NCBI RefSeq assembly: GCF_039522665.1
Contig: NZ_BAAADV010000007.1
Coordinates: 310,001-374,000 of the forward strand
Source: Natronoarchaeum mannanilyticum
GTDB taxonomy: Archaea; Halobacteriota; Halobacteria; Halobacteriales; Natronoarchaeaceae
Length of the DNA: 64,000 nucleotides
Direction of reading: 5' to 3'
Below the pieces are notes generated by a model that saw only the letters and a program-made list of their open reading frames with translations, was not told where the DNA came from and searched no databases. The stretch's first letter is position 1. The number at the start of each line of letters is the position of its first letter. Positions 24,607-33,207 of the stretch are shown here, piece by piece. Made by a program: the position numbers and the translations under genes.

Positions 24607-25140
24607 TTACCACTTGGTGAGCGAGTCTTCCGCGAGGAAATGCTCGATCTCGTGAGCGTACTCCTCGAGGTCTTCGAGTTGCTCGCGCAGCAGCTCCGAG
24701 GTCGCGTAGTCGCCGAGGTTCTCGGCGAGCTCGACGTGATCGCGGACCCGCTCGATGATGTCGCCGTACATCTCCTCGTCGTTTTTCATCATCGTGCGAA
24801 CCTCGTAGATGTCCTCGGGCTCGGGCTCGACGGGCGAGCGCTCCTGAAAGTCAGCGGGTCGGCTGACGGGGACGCCGCCCAGCGCCTGGACGCGCTCGGC
24901 GATGTGGTCTGCGCCCTCGCTGGCGTCCTCGTAGGCCTCCTGGTAGAACAGGTGGAGGTCGCGGTACTCGGCGCCGTGGACCGTCCAGTGGTGCTTCCGG
25001 AGCTGGTGGTACAGCACCTCGGTCGCCGCGAGGTCGGTGTTCAGCGCGTCGATGAGCTGCTCCGCCTTGTCCTCGTCGATGCGCAGAGCGTTTTCCTCGA
25101 CGGTGCCGAACTCCTGACGGACGGGCTTCTGGGTGCTCAT
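24607..25140 (-). CDS. dpsA: DNA-protecting ferritin-like protein DpsA
   Basis: I start at the ATG at 25140 (MSTQKPVRQEFGTVE), as in Halobacterium DpsA; an ATG six codons earlier is less likely. The 177-residue four-helix protein stores iron and detoxifies it with peroxide. LNTDLAATEVLYHQLRKHHW and GAEYRDLHLFYQEAYED contain the His, Asp and Glu ligands of the inter-subunit ferroxidase site. It stands alone; the nearby metal-type operator lies before a different gene. Confidence 0.92.
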   Translation of the reverse strand: MSTQKPVRQEFGTVEENALRIDEDKAEQLIDALNTDLAATEVLYHQLRKHHWTVHGAEYRDLHLFYQEAYEDASEGADHIAERVQALGGVPVSRPADFQERSPVEPEPEDIYEVRTMMKNDEEMYGDIIERVRDHVELAENLGDYATSELLREQLEDLEEYAHEIEHFLAEDSLTKW

Positions 25141-25278
25141 TGCGTTTCGTACGTACACGCGCGATCCTCTTAAATATTTCCACTACTGAAAGACTTCTTT
25201 GGCTACCCTAAAAAATTCTTCCCGGTGCGAGAATTATCGCTGCGGATGCACTCGACCACGACTCGTCGAACGCCGGCG

Positions 25279-25527
25279 TCACGGCACGCGGACGACCACT
25301 TCGTCGTCGGTCACCGTGCGAATCCGATCGGCGTCGAGGCGGTACGTGTCGTCGTCGCGGTCCTTCCAGCCGAACCGCGCCTTCGCGCGATCGAGCATGT
25401 CCGGATCCGGATCGACCTCGATCTCGTTGCCGGTGACGTCGGCGACCAGACCGACCTGATTATCGTCGCTGTCGACGATCGGTTTCCCCACGTCTCGTTC
25501 GGTCGGTTGAGAGCGATCGCTGGTCAT
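25279..25527 (-). CDS. PRC-barrel domain protein (82 aa)
   Basis: RDVGKPIVDSDDNQVGLVAD followed by TGNEIEVDPDPDM and DDDTYRLDADRIRTVTDDEV is the PRC-barrel pattern of short strands, common in haloarchaea. The family includes RimM C-terminal and photosynthetic reaction-centre H-like domains, but stand-alone archaeal copies have no assigned function. The 278-base gap to the sensor kinase on its right shows nothing beyond AT-rich promoter sequence. Confidence 0.7.
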   Translation of the reverse strand: MTSDRSQPTERDVGKPIVDSDDNQVGLVADVTGNEIEVDPDPDMLDRAKARFGWKDRDDDTYRLDADRIRTVTDDEVVVRVP

Positions 25528-25805
25528 CGGTTCCCGGTCGTATCGTCGCGGTCTCCATCAATAAACGCGTGGCCCTGCTACCGCATTCATCACCGAAACG
25601 TGGCTAAACAGAACGGATGGAACGCTATTCCCACAAATACGAATAGAATAATCTAGTGATCGTGAAATGATCCACCCCAGCGGGCAGTTGATCAGCACGG
25701 AACCCGGTATGAAGGGAACGAAAAGGATTATTACCCGATGTTCCGTCCCGGCGGATACGTAAATGACCTGCAGGAACCCGGCGGGAATGCGGTGGTGACG
25801 TCGAA

Positions 25806-27830
25806 ATGACGGACGACAACCGCGTCCTCTGTCTGAGCGTCGACGCCGACGCGGCCGACCGGATCGCCGCCCCGCTGGAGTGGTCCTACCCCCGGATCAC
25901 CGTGATCGGTACGGCCGACCTCGACGAGGGGATCGCCCACGTCGAGGACGGCGGGATCGACTGCGTCGTCACCGATCGTTCGACGCTGCGGGAGCGACCG
26001 GACCTGTTTTCGACGCTCCGGCGACGCCATCCCGACCTGTCCGTCCTCGTGCTCTCGCCCTACGACGCCGAATCGGGGAGCGGGACGGCGCTGGCCGAAG
26101 TCGTGGACTTCCTCGACGGCGTCGACGACGAGGCGTTCGGCGGGTGGGTCGCCAACGCCGTCGTCACCGGTCCCGACAGCGACGAGCCGCCGGGCGGCAA
26201 CCGGGCCGAAGACGTCGTGCGCGACGTCCGGCACGGACTCGTCGACGCCACGTCGCCGTTGGACATCGAACACGCCGTCTGCGACCAGCTCACGATGGGC
26301 GGGCGCTACGCGTTCGCGTGGGTCGGCGAGTACGATCCCGGCGAGCGCCAGGTTGTCCCGTGGGTGACGAGCGCGGCGGCCGACGACTGGCCGACCTCGC
26401 GGACGTTCGGCATCGGGACGGGGCCGACCTCGACGGTGCTCGAGCGGGTGTTGCGAACCCGCGAAACGCAGGTCGTCGAGGACGTCGCGACCCACGCCGA
26501 GGACGTTCCGTGGCGCGAGGCCGCCGTCGATCGGGGCTGTACGGCCGCGATGTTCGTCCCGCTGACCGCGGACGGCGAACTCCGCGGCGTCCTCGGCGTC
26601 TACACGGACGCCGACGACGGGTTCAGCGACGTGGACCGCAGCGCTATCGGCGAGATCGGCGAGACGACCGCCCACGTGCTCGACACGATGGCGATCCGGG
26701 GCGAGTACGATCAGCAGGAGCGCGTCCTCCGACGCTACGAGCGACTCGTCGAGACGGTCGGCGACGGGATGTACGCCCTCGACGCCGACGGCCACTTCAT
26801 GACCGTCAACAACGGGCTACTGGAGATGACGGGCTACACGAGGGAGGGGCTGCTCGGCGAGCACATCTCCGTCCTGCTCGACGACGAGGACGTCCAGCGG
26901 CGCCGCGAGACGATCGATCACCTCCGCGGCACCGGGGACGACGAGACGGAGGCGCTGGAGATCACGATCAGGCGGAAAGACGGCGCGAGCGTCCCCTGCG
27001 AGAATCGGATCGCGTTGTTGCCGAACGACGACAAGCGCGAGGGCACCGTCGGCGTCATCCGTGACGTCACCGAACGCAAGAAGCGCGAGCGAGAGTTGGA
27101 ACGCCAGAACGAGCGTCTCGAGGCGTTCGCCGGAATCGTCAGCCACGATCTCCGCAACCCGCTGTCGGTCGCCCAGGGGTATCTCGACATCGTCGCCGAG
27201 CGCGCCGGCGAGATCGAGGCGCTGCGGAACGTCCGCGACGCGCTCGACCGGATGGAAGACATCATCGGCGATGTGCTCGCGCTCGCGCGCCACGGTCAGA
27301 CGGTCACGGAGACCGAACAGCTGACGCTGCGGGGCGTCGTCGAGGACGCCTGGTCGAACGTCTCGACCGAGGACGCCGCGCTGGAGATCGAGGACTCAGG
27401 GCCGATCGCGGCGGACCGTTCGCGGCTACTCCGGTCGCTGGAGAACCTCTTCAGGAACTCGATCGAACACGGCGCCGAGGACGTGACGGTTCGCGTCGGA
27501 CTGCTCGACCGGTCCGCTCCCGACGCCGACGAGCAGGACGGCGCGGCGCGCTCGACCGGGTTCTACGTCGAGGACGACGGCCCGGGGATGCCGGCGGAGA
27601 TCCGCGAGCACGCGTTCGAGTCCTCCTTTAGCACCTCCGACGAGGGGCTGGGGATCGGCCTGTGGGTGGTCCGCGAGGTCGCCAGCGCCCACGGCTGGAC
27701 GATCGAGGCGACCGAGAGCGAGTCGGGGGGCGGTGAGCGACCCGAGGGGTCGCAATCCTCGGAAGACGAGCGGAGCGAGTCTTCCGGCGCCCGCTTCGAG
27801 TTCGGCGACGTGCGGGAACGTCCGGAGTGA
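25806..27830 (+). CDS. Receiver-like/GAF/PAS sensor histidine kinase
   Basis: The domains in order are: receiver-like segment (residues 1-120, DCVVTDRST), GAF domain about 140-295 (MGGRYAFAWVGEYDP, GVLGVYTDADDGF), PAS about 305-425 (LVETVGDGMYALDADGHF), HisKA with FAGIVSHDLRNPLS (His near 446), and HATPase to the end (NSIEH, DDGPGMP, EGLGIGLWVVREV). It has no TM segments, so it is a cytoplasmic sensor. Signal and partner are unknown, as no response regulator is adjacent. The HATPase end is interrupted by a Ser/Glu-rich run encoded by a palindromic insertion. Confidence 0.85.
   Translation: MTDDNRVLCLSVDADAADRIAAPLEWSYPRITVIGTADLDEGIAHVEDGGIDCVVTDRSTLRERPDLFSTLRRRHPDLSVLVLSPYDAESGSGTALAEVVDFLDGVDDEAFGGWVANAVVTGPDSDEPPGGNRAEDVVRDVRHGLVDATSPLDIEHAVCDQLTMGGRYAFAWVGEYDPGERQVVPWVTSAAADDWPTSRTFGIGTGPTSTVLERVLRTRETQVVEDVATHAEDVPWREAAVDRGCTAAMFVPLTADGELRGVLGVYTDADDGFSDVDRSAIGEIGETTAHVLDTMAIRGEYDQQERVLRRYERLVETVGDGMYALDADGHFMTVNNGLLEMTGYTREGLLGEHISVLLDDEDVQRRRETIDHLRGTGDDETEALEITIRRKDGASVPCENRIALLPNDDKREGTVGVIRDVTERKKRERELERQNERLEAFAGIVSHDLRNPLSVAQGYLDIVAERAGEIEALRNVRDALDRMEDIIGDVLALARHGQTVTETEQLTLRGVVEDAWSNVSTEDAALEIEDSGPIAADRSRLLRSLENLFRNSIEHGAEDVTVRVGLLDRSAPDADEQDGAARSTGFYVEDDGPGMPAEIREHAFESSFSTSDEGLGIGLWVVREVASAHGWTIEATESESGGGERPEGSQSSEDERSESSGARFEFGDVRERPE
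27737..27785. repeat. Pair of hairpins inserted in the kinase coding end
   Basis: GCGACCC/GGGTCGC (27737-27753) and GGAAGAC/GTCTTCC (27761-27785) lie side by side inside the final strand of the HATPase domain. They encode a low-complexity segment (GERPEGSQSSEDERSES) between ESESGG and SGARFEF. In related kinases those ends usually adjoin directly, so this looks like an in-frame palindromic insertion. Confidence 0.45.
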
Positions 27831-27907
27831 CGACGCCGAGTGTAGGCGTCCCGGGGCGACCGCCGCGACCAGAACCTCCTTGCGGTTCCGGCCCCTAGTC
27901 GGGCGCG

Positions 27908-29197
27908 ATGACAGACCCCGCGTCAGGACGCGGCATCTCCCGCCGCGAGTTCGCGAAAGCCGCGGTCGCGATCGGCGGCGCGTCGGCGTTCGCGGCCTGC
28001 ACCGAGCGCGAGCGGGCGCCGGACATCCCGACGGGCCCCGACGACGTCTCGGGCTATCCCGAGCGACAGCACGCGTGGAACGAGGTGACCGCGACCGACG
28101 AGCACGGTAACGACGTCCCGCCGCGACACCACGTTCTCGTCTTCTTGAACGTCCCCGGCGACGGGACGCCGGACGACGAGGGCCGCGAGCAGGTCGAGGC
28201 CGCCCTCCGGAACCTCGAACGAACCTACCGGCGCGACGCCGAAGGGCTACTGTTCACGGTCGGCTACTCGCCGGCCTACTTCGATCGGTTCGACGCCGCG
28301 CTGCCCGAGTCGGTCGGCCTCCAGGAGCCCAGAGCGCTGACCGAACTGGAGGACCCGGAGCTCGATCGGCAGGACGTCGTCGTCCACCTGGCGAGCGACT
28401 ACGCGCAGGTCGTGATCGGCGCCGAGGAGGCGCTGGTGGGCAACCGCGACGAGCTCAACGGCGTCGAGATCACCGACGACGTGAGCGGCGTCCTCGAGAA
28501 GGCCGACCGGCGAACCGGCTTCATCGGCGACGGGCTCCCGGCGGAGAACCAGGACGTCGAGGGGATCCCCGACTCAGAGCCGGTGCCCGAGGACGCCCCG
28601 CTGTACATGGGCTTCGAGTCCGGCTTCGAGAAGAACCAGGCCAGCGAGGACCGCGTCTCGATCGCCGAAGGCCCCTTCGCCGGCGGGACGACTCAGCAAC
28701 TCTCGAAGATCCGCCTCAACCTCCAGCAGTGGTACGAGCAGGACAGCCGCGAGCACCGCGTCGCCTCGATGTTCTGCCCGGCCCACGCCGAGGAGGACCG
28801 CGTCGAGGGCACGGGCGAGAATCTCGGGAACGACAGCGGCGTCGGCGACTGCGCCGAGGACGTGATGGACGACGCCAGCGAATCGGGCGTCGTCGGCCAC
28901 GCCCAGAAGGTCGCCCGCGCCCGCGATGACGACGACTCGCCGATCATGCTCCGACGGGACTTCGACTCGACGGACGGCGGCGCCGCGGGGCTGCACTTCC
29001 TCTCCCTGCAGCGCTCGATCGCCGACTTCGTCGAGACGCGCGAGGCGATGACCGGCAACGACGTCGCCGAGAACACGGCCGTCGGCACCGCGACGAACAA
29101 CGGCATCAAGCGCTACATGACGGTGACCCGGCGCGGGAACTTCCTGCTCCCGCCGCGACCGCATCGCTCGCTGCCGACGCCGCGGCCCGACGCCTGA
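27908..29197 (+). CDS. Tat-exported DyP-like peroxidase family protein (DUF7405-like)
   Basis: SRREFAKAAVAIGGASAFAA is a Tat signal with a possible lipobox Cys in FAACTER. The mature part resembles dye-decolourising peroxidases: MGFESGFEKNQ recalls the GxxDG region, VVGHAQKVARARDD gives a possible haem-binding His, and MLRRDFDST...GLHFLSLQRS matches the final DyP strands. The catalytic Asp of GxxDG appears to be replaced by Ser. Haloarchaeal members are annotated DUF7405. It is followed by a P19-like lipoprotein gene, as in Efe-type iron systems. Enzyme activity is uncertain. Confidence 0.65.
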   Translation: MTDPASGRGISRREFAKAAVAIGGASAFAACTERERAPDIPTGPDDVSGYPERQHAWNEVTATDEHGNDVPPRHHVLVFLNVPGDGTPDDEGREQVEAALRNLERTYRRDAEGLLFTVGYSPAYFDRFDAALPESVGLQEPRALTELEDPELDRQDVVVHLASDYAQVVIGAEEALVGNRDELNGVEITDDVSGVLEKADRRTGFIGDGLPAENQDVEGIPDSEPVPEDAPLYMGFESGFEKNQASEDRVSIAEGPFAGGTTQQLSKIRLNLQQWYEQDSREHRVASMFCPAHAEEDRVEGTGENLGNDSGVGDCAEDVMDDASESGVVGHAQKVARARDDDDSPIMLRRDFDSTDGGAAGLHFLSLQRSIADFVETREAMTGNDVAENTAVGTATNNGIKRYMTVTRRGNFLLPPRPHRSLPTPRPDA

Positions 29198-29284
29198 GCC
29201 GCGCTCCGTCCGGACTTTCGATCGCCCCGGTGCGACGACGCCGAAAGCAGAATCGGTATCTTCCTTCGGGCGCAACCGTGACGC

Positions 29285-30358
29285 ATGGAGCGACGCGAGT
29301 TTCTCGCCGCCGCGGGCGCCGTCGGTGCCGGAGCCACCGCGGGCTGTGCGGGCCTGTTCGGAACCGAGGAGAACACCGAGGAGTCGGGCGGCGAACCCGC
29401 CCTCGTCGAGGATCGCCCCGACGCGGTCTACTATCCCACCCATCGGGAGGGAATGAAGATGGCCGGGATGGGGATGGCAGGCGATCTCTCGGTCGGACTG
29501 ATGTACTCCTACGCCCACCGATTCTGGACGATGGAGGCCGGGGGCACGAACCGTGTGGACATCCGCGAGGAGGACGACGTCCACCTGATGGTGACGCTGT
29601 GGGACGCCGACACCGAGACCGTGCTGCCGGTCGACAGCGGCGTCGGCCTGCGGGTCGAGCGCGACGGCGAGATCGTCTCGACCAAGTCGCCCTGGACGAT
29701 GCTGTCCCAGAACATGGGCTTTCACTACGGCGACAACTACGCGCTCGACGGCGACGGAACGTACACCGTCACCGTGAACCCCGGCAGCATCACGGCGGGG
29801 CTCCTCGGCGGCTACGAGGGGAAGTTCGAGGACCCCGGCACCGCCGAGATCGAGTTCGAGTACGCGCAGGCGACCCGGGACACGATCCCCTTCGAGACGT
29901 TCGAGGACCAGCAGGGGACCGAGGGAGCGCTCGACCTGATGCCGATGGACAACATGCCGGTGTCGACCGTCCCGCCCCGCGCGGACCTGCCGGGGACGGT
30001 CGTCGGCGAGGGCACGAGCGGTGACGCCGATTTCCTCGCGACCGTGATCGAAGAGCCCGCGTTCGCCGACGCGCCGGCGTACTTCGCCGCGTCGCCGCGG
30101 ACGCCGTACAACGACATCCCGCTCCCGACGATGGGGCTGTCGGCGACGATCGAGCGCGACGGCGAGGCGGTCTACGACGGCTCGCTCGACGCGGCACTCC
30201 ATCCCGATCTGGGCTACCACTACGGCGCCGCGGTCGACGGCGTGCAGTCGGGCGACGCCGTGACGATCACCGTCGACACGGTGCCCCGGATGGCGCGCCA
30301 CGAGGGGTACGAGACGGCGTTTCTGCAGATGCCGCCGGTCGAGTTCACGGCGAACTGA
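29285..30358 (+). CDS. P19-like iron-transport-associated lipoprotein
   Basis: ERREFLAAAGAVGAGATAGC is a Tat signal ending in a lipobox, so the protein is likely lipid-anchored outside the cell. REGMKMAGMGMAGDLSVGLM and DVHLMVTLWDADTE resemble the metal-binding face of the P19/FetP family (Pfam Fe-transport), which binds copper and iron. A second copy of a similar beta-domain seems to follow after residue 215. With the DyP-like gene before it and a membrane protein gene after it, iron uptake is the best guess. Confidence 0.65.
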   Translation: MERREFLAAAGAVGAGATAGCAGLFGTEENTEESGGEPALVEDRPDAVYYPTHREGMKMAGMGMAGDLSVGLMYSYAHRFWTMEAGGTNRVDIREEDDVHLMVTLWDADTETVLPVDSGVGLRVERDGEIVSTKSPWTMLSQNMGFHYGDNYALDGDGTYTVTVNPGSITAGLLGGYEGKFEDPGTAEIEFEYAQATRDTIPFETFEDQQGTEGALDLMPMDNMPVSTVPPRADLPGTVVGEGTSGDADFLATVIEEPAFADAPAYFAASPRTPYNDIPLPTMGLSATIERDGEAVYDGSLDAALHPDLGYHYGAAVDGVQSGDAVTITVDTVPRMARHEGYETAFLQMPPVEFTAN

Positions 30359-30388
30359 GGCGGTCGTCCGAGAACTGCCAGGGCCGGC

Positions 30389-31855
30389 TCACGCCACGAC
30401 CGGCCGCGAGATGGTCCACAGCGACACGACCGTGTACCCGACCATCAGCGCCGCGAGCGGGGCGTGGACTTGCAGCGCCGAGCGGTCCGACGGCGCGTAC
30501 TCGACGACCACGGCGTGAGCGGCGACGACGGCGACGAGGTGGCCCGCGACGATCAGGAGCGCCTGCGACGCCCAGAATCCCTGCACCGACAGCCACGACA
30601 GCGGCGCGATCGGGGCGGCCGCCGGCGAGACGTAGCCGACGACGACGCCGACGAGCTGCCCGGCGTTCCTCGCGACGTACGGGTAGTTGTGGCCGATCTC
30701 GTAGGCGACGGCGATCGGGAGCAGCGCCGGCGCGAACGCGAGCGCCGCGGGACGCCAGCCGGGCGATCCGGCGACGCGCGCGGTCAGCGCGGCGACGCCG
30801 ACGAACGCGCCCAGGAAGGCCACGAAGCCGAGGAGATACAGCAGCACGCTCGCCTGCGGGCCGAGTCCGGTCGCGTCGCGGAGCGCGAAGAGGAGGGTGC
30901 GGTACTCCGGCGTCCCGGTGAAGGCGTCGAAACTCACCGTGTACACCGCGGCGACGGTGACGGCGCCCGCGCCGAGCGAGCGCACGGGGGCCGTACAGCC
31001 TCGCCACGGCGGGCGCAGGCCGACCGCGTACCCGTCATCAGCGCTGCGCACGTCGAGCGGCGCGACGCGCCCGAACAGCCGGTAGAGCACAGCGAGCGCG
31101 TCGGCCCGCCGGAACCATGCGCGGCCGAACGCCAGTCCGCCGGCGAGCATGGCGACCGCGTAGCCGAGCACGAGCACGGCGGTGCCGACGGGCGAGCGCG
31201 GGAGCACGGTGAGGTTCTCCGCGATCCCGACCCAGGCGAGCAGGCCGACCAGCGCCGGCCACTCGCCGAGGCGCTCGGGGTAGCTCGCGAGCGCGATCTC
31301 CGCGCCCTCGATCCGCGCCAGCGCCTCGTACACCGTCCGCCATGGCGAGAGCGTCGGCCAGGGGTCGCCGACCAGCGCGGCGAGCAGTGCGACGCCCTTG
31401 ATCCAGACGGCCCAGACGAACAGCGTCGCGACGTTCTCGGCCGGCGTCTGCGGGCCGACGAAGCCGACGGCGACGGCGAGCGCGACGATCGCGAGGAAGC
31501 CGACGCGGGCGACCGCCGCGACGGCGTCGCCGATCGGCGCCGGAATCCGGATCGACCGGGACGGCGCGCTCGCCGCGGCGGCCTTGGCGTCGGACGCCGC
31601 GGCGGCATCGGCGTCGAACGATTCGGCGTCCTCGGCGTCGAGCGGGGTGGACCGCGATCGATTGAGCGCGAGCAGGACCGCCGTGCCCCCGACCGTCGCG
31701 GCCGACGCGCCGAACAGCAGCCACAGGGGGATCGGCGCCTCGAAGCGCGTTCCGCCAACCTGGTGCGCGCTCGCGGTGCCGGACGTCCAGAGAATCGTGA
31801 GGGCGACGCCGAACGCGACGCGTCGAAGCGGGGGGCGGCGTCCGGTCACGGTCAC
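30389..31855 (-). CDS. Polytopic membrane protein (488 aa)
   Basis: A GTG start at 31855 overlaps the preceding TGA as GTGA. A signal-like N-terminus ends near SAHQVGG; about ten further hydrophobic segments follow. There is a low-complexity Asp/Ala/Ser loop after the second TM (SFDADAAAASDAKAAA). I do not recognise the family. It is coupled to the beta-propeller gene and converges on the P19-like gene, so a permease or respiratory-type role in the same metal cluster is conceivable but unproven. Confidence 0.6.
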   Translation of the reverse strand: MTVTGRRPPLRRVAFGVALTILWTSGTASAHQVGGTRFEAPIPLWLLFGASAATVGGTAVLLALNRSRSTPLDAEDAESFDADAAAASDAKAAAASAPSRSIRIPAPIGDAVAAVARVGFLAIVALAVAVGFVGPQTPAENVATLFVWAVWIKGVALLAALVGDPWPTLSPWRTVYEALARIEGAEIALASYPERLGEWPALVGLLAWVGIAENLTVLPRSPVGTAVLVLGYAVAMLAGGLAFGRAWFRRADALAVLYRLFGRVAPLDVRSADDGYAVGLRPPWRGCTAPVRSLGAGAVTVAAVYTVSFDAFTGTPEYRTLLFALRDATGLGPQASVLLYLLGFVAFLGAFVGVAALTARVAGSPGWRPAALAFAPALLPIAVAYEIGHNYPYVARNAGQLVGVVVGYVSPAAAPIAPLSWLSVQGFWASQALLIVAGHLVAVVAAHAVVVEYAPSDRSALQVHAPLAALMVGYTVVSLWTISRPVVA

Positions 31856-33102
31856 GCCTCGTAGTTCAGGGCGACGACGCGCCCGTCGCCGTAGATCGCG
31901 AGAATCTCTGCGTCGTCGTCGCCGTCGAGATCACCGAGCGTGACGGGCGCCAAGACGGGGACGTCGCGTTCGTAGGCGGCGAGTTCGTCGCCGTTCGCGG
32001 GGTCGAGCACTGCGACGACGCCGCCGGCCGACGGGACGACGAGTTCGGGGCCGTCGTCCCCGCCGACGTCGCCGAGGCTCGGCGCCGGGACGATGGCGTC
32101 GTCCCCGACGGCGATCGTCGTCTCCCACTCGCGCTCGCCCGACGACACGTCGAGCGCGACCACGCGACCGCCGCGGACGGAGACGTACAGTTCGGTCGCG
32201 CCGTCGCCGTCACCGTCGCCGACCGCGCGGGCCGCCGGATCGCCGTCCGTCCGCTCGGTCCAGAGCCGCCGGTTCTCCGCGGGGTCGATCGCAGTGACGA
32301 CGCCGTCGTCCCCCGCGTCGGCCGCGATCAGCTCCGGTCGTCCGTCGCCGTCGACGTCGTCGTCGACGAGCGTGTACGCCGTGGCGTCGAACTGCCGCTC
32401 GACCGATCCGTTCGCCGCCAGCAGGAAGGTTCCCTCGTTGCTGCCGACGGCGATCTCCGTCGTACCGTCGCCGGTGAAGTCGCCGACCGCCGGCTCGGCC
32501 CAGACGGTGCCGTTCAGCGCCCGGTGCCACAGCGGCGTCCCGTCGGACGCGACCGCGTAGGCGTTGCCGAAGAAATCGACCGCGACGATCTCCTCGCCGG
32601 GGTCGTCCGTGAGGTCGGCGAGCACCGGGCGGCTGTAACCGATGGTCTCGAACTCGCGGTCCCAGAGTTCCGACCCGTCGGTGCCGTCGTACGCCACGAG
32701 CGCCTTTCGTCCCGTTCCGACGATCACGTCCGGCGCGCCGTCGCCGGTCACGTCGGCGATCTTCGGGTCCGAGAACGTGTGGATGTGGCAGTGCTCGACC
32801 GGCATTCCGGCCTGCCAGTCGATCCCGCCGCTCCCGCCGTCGAGCGACGTCAGCGCGCAGGAAGTCGACGTCATGCTCGCGTCGTCGCCGACGTCGTTGA
32901 TCGGCGCGATCACGTCTGCGCCGTCCGCGCGTTCGACGACCGCGACGGGGTGGTGGTTCCCCGTGTGGTCGCGGGCCGTGTCGCTGACCCACTGCTCTTC
33001 GAGGGAACCGCCGCCGTCGGCGAACTGCACGAGGCCGACGACCAGGCCCGCCGCCAGCACGGCGAACACCAGCACGACGGCGAGGGCCGTGGTTCGCTTC
33101 AT
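31852..33102 (-). CDS. Membrane-anchored beta-propeller (FG-GAP/PQQ-like) protein
   Basis: The start is the ATG at 33102 (MKRTTALAVVLVFAVLAAGL), one N-terminal TM. The external part has six to seven repeats with acidic calcium-type loops such as DVTGDGAPDVIVGTG, DFTGDGTTEIAVGS, DVDGDGRPELIAAD and DLDGDDDAEILAIY, separated by strands like LWHRALNGTVWAEP. This is the FG-GAP/PQQ propeller plan, usually for protein or ligand binding. The stop overlaps the start of the polytopic membrane gene, so they probably work together. Confidence 0.75.
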   Translation of the reverse strand: MKRTTALAVVLVFAVLAAGLVVGLVQFADGGGSLEEQWVSDTARDHTGNHHPVAVVERADGADVIAPINDVGDDASMTSTSCALTSLDGGSGGIDWQAGMPVEHCHIHTFSDPKIADVTGDGAPDVIVGTGRKALVAYDGTDGSELWDREFETIGYSRPVLADLTDDPGEEIVAVDFFGNAYAVASDGTPLWHRALNGTVWAEPAVGDFTGDGTTEIAVGSNEGTFLLAANGSVERQFDATAYTLVDDDVDGDGRPELIAADAGDDGVVTAIDPAENRRLWTERTDGDPAARAVGDGDGDGATELYVSVRGGRVVALDVSSGEREWETTIAVGDDAIVPAPSLGDVGGDDGPELVVPSAGGVVAVLDPANGDELAAYERDVPVLAPVTLGDLDGDDDAEILAIYGDGRVVALNYEA

Positions 33103-33207
33103 CGGCGGAACTTGTCGTGCGGCGTCGAAAAAGGCTCCGTGTTCGACCGCGGGCACTTCGACGGCGTCGCGACGCCGTTTTCACGGAAGGACGCCGTAGT
33201 GTCGCGC

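Noticed and set aside
25731-26795. 354-residue minus-strand frame
   Set aside because: It is opposite the receiver/GAF part of the sensor kinase and has no recognisable motif.
28574-30301. 575-residue minus-strand frame
   Set aside because: It covers two well-supported Tat-signal genes on the plus strand; its Arg/His/Val-rich composition is typical of antisense frames in GC-rich DNA.
30464-31864. 466-residue plus-strand frame
   Set aside because: It is antisense to the polytopic membrane gene and extremely rich in Arg, Glu and Gly without any fold.
32524-33207. Long N-terminal extension of the PLP enzyme
   Set aside because: It is antisense to the beta-propeller gene; the ATG at 33208 starts exactly where the family alignment begins.
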